Positions 20,500 to 31,628 of a stretch of DNA of 64,000 bases are shown here, one piece after another. The notes beneath the pieces were generated by a model that saw only the letters and a program-made list of their open reading frames with translations, was not told where the DNA came from and did no database searches. Where the stretch lies: positions 124,001 through 188,000 of the forward strand of contig CATNEN010000024.1 of NCBI GenBank assembly GCA_950097015.1. Reading direction: 5' to 3'. How positions within the stretch are numbered: position 1 is the first letter of the stretch; every line of letters starts with the position of its first letter. Made by a program: the position numbers and the translations under genes. This DNA comes from Macrostomum hystrix (taxonomy: Eukaryota; Platyhelminthes; Macrostomidae).

Positions 20500-23400
20500 C
20501 TGCAGTGTGAGCAATGTTGAGTCGTGCGATTCAAAAAAGCTTCATTCCACATTTTGTAACTTTGGGTTTCAATGGGACAATTTGCGCTTACCGGAATTCC
20601 ACCCAGCTTCTCCGACAACGGATCGCTGAAGAAAATTTTCGGCTTCATCAAATATAGTTGCTGTAAATGATTTTGAAATTAAGAGAATACTTTTAATGCA
20701 GCAATCGCACTTACGGTGCAGTCTGGACCTTGCTGCTGGTTCCCTTCTGGCCGCTGAAATGGTAAACACAAATTAAGATTCTTTTGCGATCGGCCAGTTG
20801 ACAATCCATGTAAACAACTAGCGCATTGTCTGGAAGGTGGCTCACCCCTTCTGCATCTGTCTGGCGCGCTCAGTCAGCTCAACCATCTGAAGAACCGGAG
20901 AATCGGTTTAAAGGACTTCAAAATGATAAAATCTGCTTAAACTGAAAACTACTCAAACTGGAAACTACTCAAACTGCAAACTATACTCAAACAGGAAAAT
21001 ATGCTCAAACTGGAAACTATACTCAAACTGGAAACTATACTCAAACTGGAAACTATACTCAAACAGGAAAATATGCTCAAAACTGGAAACTATACTCAAA
21101 CTGGAAACTACTCAAACTGGAAACTATACTCAAACAGGAAAATATGCTCAAACTGGAAACTATACTCAAACTGGAAACTACTCAAACTGGAAACTATACT
21201 CAAACTGGAAACTATACTCAAACTGGAAACTATACTCAAACTGGAAACTATACTCAAACAGGAAAATATGCTCAAAACTGGAAACTATACTCAAACTGGA
21301 AACTACTCAAACTGGAAACTATTCTCAAACTGGAACTACTCAAACTGCAAACTATACTCAAACTGGAAACTACTCAAACTGGAAACTATACTCAAACTGG
21401 AAACTACTCAAACTGGAAGCTATACTCAAACTGGAAACTATACTCAAACTGCAAACTATACTCAAACTGGAAACTACTCAAACAGCAAACTATACTCAAA
21501 CTAGAGGCAATTAGATTCTACTCAAACTGAGTTAACTACTCAAACGAGAAACTGTTTTACTCGTAAGCTGCTCAAGCTTCAAACTTCTCAAACTAGAAAC
21601 GACTTTGAAGCTCAGGATTACAGTAGACAATAATGAAATCGTTACGCTAAGCGAACCTCCATGTTCTGCGACTTGAACCTCTGCTCAAGGTCGTACTTGT
21701 CGCCCTCGAGCGAGTAGATCTTGGCGAAAAGCTCCTTAGCTTTCTCCTGCAGTTGTGATTCGCCGAAGCCGTCGATGCCCAGCGGCTGAACCCGCTGCTC
21801 CAGGGCGGCCTTCTTCTCAGCGTCCAGCTGCTCCTTGGTCTTTCCCTGCTTGGCTTCGTCGGCTCCGGAGGCGCCAGTCTGCACGGAAGATGATCACGAG
21901 GTGAAAGCCCCGATGAAGGGAGGTGGAGGGTGGTTGATTTTGGAGTGTTGGGGTGCTCTCGTTTCCGATTGGCTGTGCGGCCTTACTTTCTACCCCTTAC
22001 AGGCTCTTCGGTCATACAAATCGGTGGGGTGGTTGGCAGTAGGGTTGGCTTGGGCAGTGACTCCTTATAGGCTCTGTGACCTGCAAGACATGCAACCCCG
22101 AATTTCTTCATGCTTTCAACCCCAAACTGACCACCTCAATCCACGACTTATTTTTTCGCTGATTAGCGATATTGTTCTTTGAATTTTGTTGGAACTATCT
22201 TTATTTAAATGCAGTCCTTGTTTTAAGTAGACAATTATAGAACGGACGTTATAATAAAATATAGTTTTCAATGACTACACATAAACACTTTGAGCAACAA
22301 CTGACACCAGGGTGAATAATTGGCTCTTTTCCATAGTGCAAATATAAGTCGTGCAGTGCAGGCAAAGCACCCTGAGCAAGAAATCCGGTGGGGTTGAGCA
22401 ATGATGTTCGATGTAAAGATGGTGCAGTTTTTGGTTAAGTTTCTTTATCATCCGGATTTGGAATTGTGGTAGGGTAGGCTCTATATTTATGCATCTATTC
22501 AGCGGCCTCAAGAAACACACCGGCACAACCATCACCAAAATTCAACTTGTTAAAGCTTGATTGAAAAATATCGCGGAAAGTGGTTTAGTGCCAATCGCAG
22601 TAAAGGAAGACGCATTGATTGTTTTTCCAGCTAATCTCTCCATATACATTGAGACTTCAATTTGACCTCTAATTGAGTCACTGTGCTCTGATTGGCTGAG
22701 CCAAGTAGAAAGTGTTAATTTAAACTTTAGGCATGGGTTTTGAAGAGTGATAAGACATTTTCCACCAGAGCCAATGAGAGCACAGTGAAATTTAGACACA
22801 AATTTACACTCCAGCCAATGAGAGCACAGTGAAATTTAGACACAAATTTACACTCCAGCCAATGAGAGCACAGTGAAATTTAGACACAAATTTACACTCC
22901 AGCCAATGAGAGCACAGTGAAGTTTTCTGTGGTTAAACTTTAGATGTGCATACTTGTATGTACAATTGGGCCTAATTTTTGAAATTTAAAATTTAATTAA
23001 TCCTTTCTTTGAGTCTTCTTAAATCTGTTACACACTGACACAGTTATATCTCAATGTAATATATTCCCACGCTAGGGAGGACTAATCTTAACCGATTGAG
23101 GGCTAAAAACCGTTAGACAGAACCCCTACAGTACGAATGGGGCACTACAAACCTAAATATTAAGAGTTTCCTATCGTACAAGCAGTACAACAACCCACAA
23201 CACATTGTACGTTAGTGTGGTTGGCTTATTTAACATCCACTAATTATCCTATAAGTTCCGTGCACTTTTCATACTCTGTTGAGAACCTTTTTTATTGATT
23301 AAATTAAAATAAGTAGAGCAGCGTGCAGCCCGCCTGAATAGATTCGGACACAAATTATTCTCCACAGACAGGTAACTCTACGAGTACAGTAGCCGGATTC

Positions 23401-26400
23401 CATAACACTATTCATTTACCTGCTTCTTGGTGTCAGCCTACAAATTGTGGTCGAAGAATGTCATTTTAAGTATTTTAAGATCTTTTCAAAAGCCACGTTT
23501 TCTTCTCCCAAAATATTCTACCAACTCGCCATGAAAATCCAGAAACAATATGTATTCGCCATAGAGTTTTATACATGGCATTGGAAATGGCATGACATGA
23601 CGTGGCATGGCATGGCATTGGAATGGCAATGGGTATTGGAAATAGCCCCGTGGTCATTCCCTGGGGGAAATAGCGCTGTCTTTCTACTGTTAAGCCATAA
23701 TTTGATCAAGAAGTAATTATACGAGTATATATATTGATTACAGTAACTATAAAAGTACAAAAGCATTTTAGACGATTAGAGTATCCTTACGTCCTGTCTG
23801 ACTATTTTTCATAGATGAGGTCATAAAACTCTAATATATATTACTAGATCTATCAAATTAATCAGGTGCTAGAAGCAATCGACAGTGTCGAGCTCCAGCT
23901 CACCTCGCTGCCAGACTTCTTGCTGATGGTGAAGTTGCGCTGGCTCTGGCTCTTCGTCCTCTCCTCGGCCTCCTTCTTCTTCTTCTCCCGCTCCTCCTTC
24001 CGCTTGGCCTCCTCCTCGCGCTTGCGGCGCTGGCGCTCCTCCTGGACACAGTATTTAGTAGTTTAACAATCATGTTCTAAGCATACTACTTGCGCAGTTT
24101 CATCAGTAGCCATTTCTTGTTTTCATGAGTAAAAATAAAATGAAACGCGTTTTCCGCGGCTGGAGAGCTGAACTCTTGGTGATAAAGGGTGTAACTTCAA
24201 TGTGTGACCAACTGTCACTCGCCAGACTCTCACACGAAGCATCTTAAGTTCTAGTCCGCATCATTATGGACTCACGCGTTTGAAACTTTGTGCTAATAAT
24301 TGAGTATGCTCAGAGAGGTTAGGGGAGGATCGAGCAGCATTGGCTCCTAGCTGGCTTCCAGTTACAGCCCCAGTTGCAAATTAATTTATTCCTAATAAAA
24401 TGCAACTACGCTATTAATAGCAGGCAGTAGTCAGTAGCGCATAAATTTTCGCTCACCTCCTCGGCGCGCCTCTTCTGCTCCTCGACGGCGCGCAGCTCGG
24501 CCAGGCGCTTCTCCTCCTCGGCCCGCTCCTGCTTCCTCTGCTCCTGAAGGATTGTTGAAGGCGGCGCAGGCGGTGATAATCGCCATTTTATCAACACTTA
24601 AAAACTTTGTGACGCTGCACACATCAATACTAAATACCACTAGGAGTTGGACGGGAAACTACTACTTTCCTTAGAAAACGTTTAGGAGGCTGGTTTTCGC
24701 TGCACGAAAAGTGCACTACCAAGATGGGAAATTTTCATTTTTCTTACATTCAAATAGTGCAGATCTAAAGCTTTTCTATGAAGCTATAAATAGGGAAACA
24801 AATATCAAAAGATGAGCCTTTGATCCGCGCCTCCAATGAAACTAAATTTGGGAAAAACAGCCTCCTAAACGTTTTCTGAGAAACGAAGCTGCACGTCCTT
24901 CTACTCCTAGGGTCCTTGCATAGATACCGATGAAAAAGCTGCCATTTTTTGTTTAATTTTTGGTCTGCATCACAACTTATTGTTTATGTATCGAGACGAC
25001 CTTTTTATTTAACCTTCTTCTTTAGCCTTCAAAAGAAACTTTGAAGATTGGTTGACCGAAACGGAAGCTAGCAGTGTTTTTTCGCTACTCACCCGCTTCG
25101 ACCTGAGGTCGGAGATCTCGGTGGCCAGCCTCTCGCGTTCCTCCTTGCGCATCTCCTCGTACTCCTTCATCTCCTCCTCCATCTTGGCCATGCGCTTCTT
25201 CTTCTCCTCCTGGGATGTGAAAGTCGTGTTTTTTAACTTAAATTCGATTTTCAAATTGGTGCCAAACTCGACAAATTTAAACAAAGCAAATAGCACTCAC
25301 CTCCATGCGAATCTGAGCTTCATTGCGGCCGCTATCGTCTCTGCAAAGAAACAAATTGCAACCGATTGCTTTTCTATTCGATTAAGTCAGGCGTACTCTG
25401 ATTCAGCTCAATGATGTAGTAACATGCAATCCATGTATTGATGCAAAATAGATATACCAGGTTCATGAAAGATTAGTCGGGACAGGGTTCTCTGCTCAAA
25501 CCTTTTAACGCCGTCACCAAAAACATTGGCACCATGCAACTAATCATACTACTGCAGCAACAGCTCCGCAAAGTAGTATCATTTGCAAAAAGTTCACTTA
25601 GCAGTGTAATATTTAATCGGGTGCTGAAGCAAGCGTTCTTAGCGCTAGTAACTACTGGCATTGGCTGCGACTTTGAGGTGCACTGTGTCTATCACTCATT
25701 GGCGATGAAGCTTTTTAACAGTAGAAAGACCACTGGAGGTAGTTCATATACCCACATTTTCCTTGTTTCTGTATCTCCCAAAATGTTCTACCAATCGCAA
25801 TTGAAACTCGAGAAAACGGGTCAAAATTTTCCGCTCTCTCCGATGGAACAAGTTCCAGAATAACAAAACATCAGCGTCGTCGAGATCCCCCCAGGGGGGG
25901 GGGAAACGACGTGATCTTTCCCAGGGGGGCGGAAACGACGTGGTCTTTCCCAGGGGGGGGAAACGACATGGTCTTTCCCAGGGGGGGGAAACGACGTGGT
26001 CTTTCCCAGGGGGGCGGAAACGACGTGGTCTTTCCCAGGGGGGCGGAAACGACGTGGTCTTTCCCAGGGGGGCGGAAACGACGTGGTCTTTCCCAGGGGG
26101 GGGAAACGACGTGGTCTTTCCCAGGGGGGGGAAACGACGTGGTCTTTCCCAGGGGGGGGAAACGACGTGGTCTTTCCCAGGGGGGCGGAAACGACGTGGT
26201 CTTTCCCAGGGGGGGGAAACGACGTGGTCTTTCCCAGGGGGGGGGGAAACGACGTGGTCTTTCCCAGGGGGGGGAAACGACGTGGTCTTTCCCAGGGGGT
26301 GGGAAACGACGTGGTCTTTCCCAGGGGGGGGGAAACGACGTGGTCTTTCCCAGGGGGGGGGAAACGACGTGGTCTTTCCCAGGGGGGCGGAAACGACGTG

Positions 26401-27808
26401 GTCTTTCCCAGGGGGGGGGAAACGACGTGGTCTTTCCCAGGGGGGGGGAAACGACGTGGTCTTTCCCAGGGGGGGAAACGACGTGGTCTTTCCCAGGGGG
26501 GCGGAAACGACGTGGTCTTTCCCAGGGGGGGGAAACGACATGGTCTTTCCCAGGGGGGGGAAACGACGTGGTCTTTTCCCAGGGGGGCGGAAACGACGTG
26601 GTCTTTCCCAGGGGGGCGGAAACGACGTGGTCTTTCCCAGGGGGGCGGAAACGACGTGGTCTTTCCCAGGGGGGGGAAACGACGTGGTCTTTCCCAGGGG
26701 GGGGAAACGACGTGGTCTTTCCCAGGGGGGGGAAACGACGTGGTCTTTCCCAGGGGGGGGAAACGACGTGGTCTTTCCCAGGGGGGGGAAACGACGTGGT
26801 CTTTCCCAGGGGGGGGAAACGACGTGGTCTTTCCCAGGGGGTGGGAAACGACGTGGTCTTTCCCAGGGGGGGGAAACGACGTGGTCTTTCCCAGGGGGGG
26901 GGGAAACGACGTGGTCTTTCCCAGGGGGGAAACGACGTGGTCTTTCCCAGGGGGGGGGAAACGACGTGGTCTTTCCCACGGGGGCGGAAACGACGTGGTC
27001 TTTCCCAGGGGGGGGAAACGACGTGGTCTTTCCCAGGGGGGGGGAAACGACGTGGTCTTTCCCAGGGGGGGGAAACGACGTGGTCTTTCCCAGGGGGTGG
27101 GAAACGACGTGGTCTTTCCCAGGGGGGGGGGAAACGACGTGGTCTTTCCCAGGGGGGGGGAAACGACGTGGTCTTTCCCAGGGGGGAAACGACGTGGTCT
27201 TTCCCAGGGGGGGAAAACGACGTGGTCTTTCCCAGGGGGGAAATGACGTGGTCTTCCCACTGTTAGTGATGATGACGAAACGATAGATGAACTGTGGCAG
27301 TTGGGGTGGCACAGATTGGCGCATAGCGTTTTGGTTTGGGGGGCTGGGCTTGGCTTACTCAGCAAAGCTAGCACCCTGGTGGATCTGCTTTGGCTTTTCA
27401 GCTGGCGGCGGAGGCGGGGGCGGGGCCGCCTCCTCCTGCTGCTGCTCCTGCGGAGTCTCCTCAGCTGTCGTCTCTCTGCGCGCATTGTTTGTGTGCGTTT
27501 TATTTTGTTACGAAAACAAATAAAACTTCTTTCTTTCTGTAGCTCTTTATTGTCGAGTGGGCGGTCAAATTTCTCGAAGAGAAATAATATAGGATCCTAT
27601 TATTCAGTCAAATAAGCTGTCGGGATATTGCTGACAATCGTCTTCAATCATATTTCACTGATAAAAAGTAAATAGACAAAACTGATGATCAAAACAGGAG
27701 TTCTAGGAATAATTAAGGAAATTAACAAGCCAAACAATGAAATGTGATCGCATCGGAGTTCATCAGCCAGCCCTGGATGGTAACTCACTGGTGTTCCTCG
27801 TCAGACAT
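20287..27808 (-). CDS. Troponin T (12 exons)
   Basis: Thin-filament protein that anchors the troponin complex to tropomyosin in striated-type muscle (family knowledge). Exons on the minus strand: 27808-27789, 27475-27359, 25340-25301, 25209-25093, 24543-24457, 24041-23904, 23437-23420, 21878-21657, 20886-20846, 20753-20715, 20660-20592, 20499-20287. Start MSDEEHQ; acidic/Pro-rich N-terminus; long Glu/Lys/Arg helix (EEKKKRMAKMEEEMKEYEEM and on); RNFTISKK; KIYSLEGDKYDLEQRFKSQ, the classic troponin T helix; then GGIPPKIVMYSQYERVKDHR. The C-terminus EAAE is short, without the polyGlu tail of insects. Total 1121 nt. Exon 9 (41 nt) ends in phase 2 whereas exons 10-12 only make sense from phase 0; one extra G in its GGGG run would give 373 residues. 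The exon 8 donor is GTTCGC, unusual but GT. Confidence 0.92.
20938..21590. repeat. 18-bp minisatellite in troponin T intron 8
   Basis: About 36 copies of ACTCAAACTGGAAACTAT, with a 15-bp variant (actcaaactggaaac) and an ACAGGAAAATATG variant, giving visible higher-order order. It is related in sequence to the intergenic array at 18.35-18.70 kb. No coding capacity on the troponin strand. Confidence 0.93.
21657..21878 (-). CDS. Troponin T exon 8: core helix
   Basis: 74 codons in phase: TGASGADEAKQGKTKEQL, an EKKAALEQRV helix, GIDGFGESQLQEKAKELF, KIYSLEGDKYDLEQRFKSQ, NME. The LEG-KYDLE signature identifies troponin T. The donor is GTTCGC. Confidence 0.9.
21891..22677. other. Troponin T intron 7, single-copy part
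   Basis: No array, exon or recognised element seen between exon 8 and the 44-bp repeat. Short open frames here have no recognisable content. Confidence 0.5.
22678..22925. repeat. 44-bp direct repeat with an inverted copy, troponin T intron 7
   Basis: About 3.5 direct copies of a 44-bp unit from 22770 (AGCCAATGAGAGCACAGTGA, then aatttagacacaaatttaca and ctcc). At 22678-22698 the same 20-mer occurs inverted (TCACTGTGCTCTGATTGGCT), 19/20 identical, so a hairpin is possible. Each copy includes a CCAAT pentamer. Confidence 0.85.
23420..23437 (-). CDS. Troponin T exon 7, an 18-nt microexon (ADTKKQ)
   Basis: Flanked by TTTGTAG and GTAAAT on the minus strand, phase 0 on both sides, adding six residues (ADTKKQ) between SGSE and TGASGADE. 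Troponin T genes are known for small alternatively spliced exons, so this may be a cassette. Its size makes it easy to miss. Confidence 0.7.
24640..24910. mobile_element. Candidate MITE with about 60-bp terminal inverted repeats
   Basis: The left end starts CTAGGAGT and the right end finishes ACTCCTAG. Inner arms are GAAAACGTTTAGGAGGCTG (about 24674) and its near-exact complement CAGCCTCCTAAACGTTTTC (about 24858). The 150-bp centre is AT-rich and non-coding. The structure fits a small non-autonomous DNA transposon in troponin T intron 4. I saw no clear target-site duplication, so the exact ends are uncertain. Confidence 0.6.
25350..25890. other. Troponin T intron 2, single-copy part
   Basis: No exon or repeat recognised upstream of exon 3 before the G-run array begins. 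Confidence 0.5.
25893..27255. repeat. G-run minisatellite (about 27 bp) in troponin T intron 2
   Basis: About 50 copies of AACGACGTGGTCTTTCCCA followed by a G run of 6-9 and a final A or CGGA. The G-run length varies between copies, so the unit is 26-29 bp. Open frames of 416-554 codons on both strands are artefacts of a stop-free unit. A single diverged relative (gtggtcattccctgggggaa) occurs at 23649, in another intron of the same gene. Confidence 0.95.
27560..27785. other. Troponin T intron 1
   Basis: Single-copy sequence between exon 1 (27808-27789) and exon 2 (27475). No other feature seen. Confidence 0.5.
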
Positions 27809-27864
27809 GATTTGGCGGCTCCTCTATAGAGGCGAAATGACTTTGAAAATTCCTTTAGATTGAA

Positions 27865-27865
<1 letters not shown>

Positions 27866-27895
<30 letters not shown>
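27866..27895. repeat. (CTG)10 microsatellite upstream of the troponin T start
   Basis: A pure CTG run 58 bp upstream of the troponin T ATG (CAG on the coding strand), so probably in the 5' UTR or the promoter. Confidence 0.9.
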
Positions 27896-27896
<1 letters not shown>

Positions 27897-28929
27897 CAAA
27901 GGATGTCAGAGGGGTTGGGCAGGCGGGCAAGAAGTAGCATTAGCCCGCCTCGACGCATTTATGGGGGACGGGACGCCAGGCGCCAACCCCAGCTCCGTCG
28001 AGTTTTTCTGCCTTCTGCAGCGTCGTGTCGTTATAGAAACTGCGCTTACCAAAGCGATCCCCGCGCACAGACATCGCATCCTCAGATCCCACAGCTTGCA
28101 CCACATGAAATCCCCCAGCGATAGAATAACCTTATTTCTCTCTCTATCAGCAGGGCAGCCATTGTACAGCAGGGCAGCATTAGCATTTTAACATGCTTCA
28201 AATAGTTAGGGAGACAGAGAGAGAGGAAGGGGCGAGAACTCGATCGTTGGCCCCTCTCGGGGATGAGGGGAATTCTTGGGGAGCCAGGGAAGCGGTTCGA
28301 TCGATACGGGGAGGCACCACCGACCCGGTGGGCATTGGGCTGGAAATGACACCGCCGCCAGAAGCCAAAATCAATGAATGCATTCGGCCCTGTATGGCGT
28401 ATGATCTAAAAGGTGTCCGTACATACAGAAAAACCATTGCATAGGGCTTTTAACTCCCACACACACACGCACGCACACACACTCACGCTAGACGAATAGT
28501 GCTTAGGTCAGGCCAGTAAACGCAACGACCAACCGCCCAACATTGGCATTTCAAGACTTCAGGGAAACCTTTACCAGCGAAGCCATTCTGATCCTAAAGC
28601 TTGAATGGAACGAGGGATTTGGGATAGCGAAAATGTCAGCAACTCCGATGCATTCGTGTCGAAATGCGCACTACAGTCGCGTGGTCTCCAAGTTGAACTG
28701 TGAATCCCCTTTTTTCTATAAAACGACGAAGCACTCTCGTGTATTGCTGCTGTTGGGCTGTGGACTTGAAAAATTATTTCGAACTTCAGGATGCTGGGCT
28801 GAAGTTTTTGTTCTTTTTACTGGATCAGTACAGCGTATCGATAAAAAAATAATAAAAAATCAAGTTAAGTGTTTATTAAACTTTCAGATCAACCTGACAT
28901 TGTTTCATTTCACATCCTGAAGTTCCAAA
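27896..28929. other. Proximal 5' region of troponin T, single-copy
   Basis: Probable promoter region by position (gene is on the minus strand). It contains a CA/CG dinucleotide stretch at about 28458-28490. I could not identify a convincing TATA box or initiator. Short open frames lack recognisable content. Confidence 0.45.
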
Positions 28930-30990
28930 AAAAAATATCGATTTCAGTTTACAGCTGGCAGTTGTTTATCACAGATTATCGATTTCAGTTTACAGCTGGC
29001 TGTCGTTTATCTCAGTTTATCGATTTCAGTTTACAGCTGGCTGTTGTTTATCACAGTTTATCTATTTCAGTTTACAGCTGGCTGTCGTTTATCTCAGTTT
29101 ATCTATTTCAGTTTACAGCTGGCAGTTGTTTATCACAGATTATCGATTTCAGTTTACAGCTGGCTGTCGTTTATCTCAGTTTATCGATTTCAGTTTACAG
29201 CTGGCAGTTGTTTATCACAGTTTATTTTTTTCAGTTTACAGCTGGCTGTCGTTTATCACAGTTTATCGATTTCAGTTTACAGCTGGCAGTTGTTTATCAC
29301 AGTTTATCTATTTCAGTTTACAGCTGGCAGTTGTTTATCACAGTTTATCGATTTCAGTTTACAGCTGGCTGTTGTTTATCACAGTTTATCGATTTCAGTT
29401 TACAGCTGGCTGTCGTTTATCACAGTTTATCGATTTCAGTTTACAGCTGGCAGTTGTTTATCACAGTTTATCGATTTCAGTTTACAGCTGGCAGTTGTTT
29501 ATCACAGTTTATCGATTTCATTTTACAGCTGGCTGTTGTTTATCACAGTTTATCGATTTCAGTTTACAGCTGGCTGTCGTTTATCACAGTTTATCGATTT
29601 CATTTTACAGCTGGCTGTCGTTTTTTTTACAGTTTATCGATTTCAGTTTACAGCTGGCTGTTGTTTATCACAGTTTATCGATTTCAGTTTACAGCTGGCT
29701 GTCGTTTATCTCAGTTTATCGATTTCAGTTTACAGCTGGCAGTTGTTTATCACAGTTTCTCGATTTCAGTTTACAGCTGGCTGTTGTTTATCACAGTTTA
29801 TCTATTTCAGTTTACAGCTGGCTGTTGTTTATCACAGTTTATCGATTTCTGTTTACAGCTGGCAGTTGTTTATCACAGTTTATCGATTTCAGTTTACAGC
29901 TGGCTGTTGTTTATCACAGTTTATCGATTTCAGTTTACAGCTGGCTGTCGTTTATCACAGTTTATCGATTTCAGTTTACAGCTGGCAGTTGTTTATCACA
30001 GTTTATCGATTTCAGTTTACAGCTGGCAGTTGTTTATCACAGTTTATCGATTTCAGTTTACAGCTGGCAGTTGTTTATCACAGTTTATCGATTTCAGTTT
30101 ACAGCTGGCTGTTGTTTATCACAGTTTATCGATTTCAGTTTACAGCTGGCTGTCGTTTTTTTTACAGTTTATCGATTTCAGTTTACAGCTGGCTGTTGTT
30201 TATCACAGTTTATCTATTTCAGTTTACAGCTGGCTGTTGTTTATCACAGTTTATGGATTTCAGTTTACAGCTGGCTGTCGTTTATCACAGTTTATCGATT
30301 TCAGTTTACAGCTGGCAGTTGTTTATCACAGTTTATCGATTTCAGTTTACAGCTGGCTGTTGTTTATCACAGTTTATCTATTTCAGTTTACAGCTGGCTG
30401 TTGTTTATCACAGTTTATCGATTTCTGTTTACAGCTGGCAGTTGTTTATCACAGTTTATCGATTTCAGTTTACAGCTGGCTGTTGTTTATCACAGTTTAT
30501 CGATTTCAGTTTACAGCTGGCTGTCGTTTATCACAGTTTATCGATTTCAGTTTACAGCTGGCAGTTGTTTATCACAGTTTATCGATTTCAGTTTACAGCT
30601 GGCAGTTGTTTATCACAGTTTATCGATTTCAGTTTACAGCTGGCAGTTGTTTATCACAGTTTATCGATTTCAGTTTACAGCTGGCTGTTGTTTATCACAG
30701 TTTATCGATTTCAGTTTACAGCTGGCTGTCGTTTTTTTACAGTTTATCGATTTCAGTTTACAGCTGGCTGTTGTTTATCACAGTTTATCTATTTCAGTTT
30801 ACAGCTGGCTGTTGTTTATCACAGTTTATGGATTTTCAGTTTACAGCTGGCTGTCGTTTATCACAGTTTATCGATTTCAGTTTACAGCTGGCAGTTGTTT
30901 ATCACAGTTTATCGATTTCAGTTTACAGCTGGCTGTCGTTTTTTACTGTTTATCGATTCCTGTGTACTGCAGGATGTATTTTTACAGTTT
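28930..30990. repeat. 41-bp minisatellite with a CAGCTG E-box per unit
   Basis: About 50 copies of a 41-bp unit: TTTCAGTTTACAGCTGGC, then AGTTG or TGTYG, TTTATCACAG, TTTATCGA. Variants (tatctat, tatggat, tgtcgttttttttacag) recur in order: the poly-T variant at about 29626, 30151 and 30727, and 'tatggat' at about 30252 and 30829, giving a higher-order period near 576 bp. All three plus frames are open (up to 751 codons) because the unit has no stop; not coding. It lies 1.1-3.2 kb upstream of the troponin T start. Confidence 0.95.
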
Positions 30991-30999
30991 ATAAATCTC

Positions 31000-31628
31000 A
31001 GTTTGCCGTAATATGTTTAGGCAAAAAATTCCAGTCAGTTCTGGGATTGAATAGAACTTATTTTCTTGGAATCTTGCTGCATGTGGTATCAAAGTTCACC
31101 TGGACACATGTCAAAGATAATTAAAGATCAAATTTCATCTTTAACAAACCCTTTAGGTTTTTTATTTCTGAATGACACGCTGTCGCGTATAAAAAGCTAC
31201 CTTGCAAAACGTAGAGTCTTGTTTGAATTACGATTTCATTTAGCTATAATATTTTCACTTTCCTACCGAACGCCCGACAACCCCAGATTTATCGATCGGC
31301 TTTGAAATTCTCTTCCTATTTCTCGAAAATCGCTGGAGTCTAGAAGCCTTCAGTCCAGCAACTTGGCGTGTAAGAACTGAGAAACGCATGAGAACTGAAA
31401 GCAAAAGAGTTTGCCATACGTCTCACTTCGAGTGCCAAAGTCGCTTTGAACAAAACGAAGGAAAGAAATAAAAAATCAACTGCCACAATAAGAGAGTGTG
31501 CTCACATTTCTCTTCTCCGATAACGCCCTTCTATAGGATTTTTGAGAGCTGCATTCCTTCTAGCAGTAGAAGCAGAGGAGGCTATAGAAAGGCAAAGAGC
31601 AGAGCAGACCAAGGCTGGGCGGTCAGCA
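31000..31628. other. 5' flank of the receptor gene
   Basis: Single-copy. An in-frame ATG at 31542 extends the receptor frame by 29 charged residues, but the Met at 31629 next to transmembrane segment 1 is preferred. Confidence 0.5.

Noticed and set aside
25744-27485. Open frames of 416-554 codons on both strands
   Set aside because: Translations of the G-run minisatellite inside a troponin T intron. The same DNA is open in at least five frames, so it carries no coding information.
28869-31124. Open frames of 622-751 codons in all three plus frames
   Set aside because: They translate the 41-bp array; the unit has no stop in any plus frame. No start context, no non-repeat domain.
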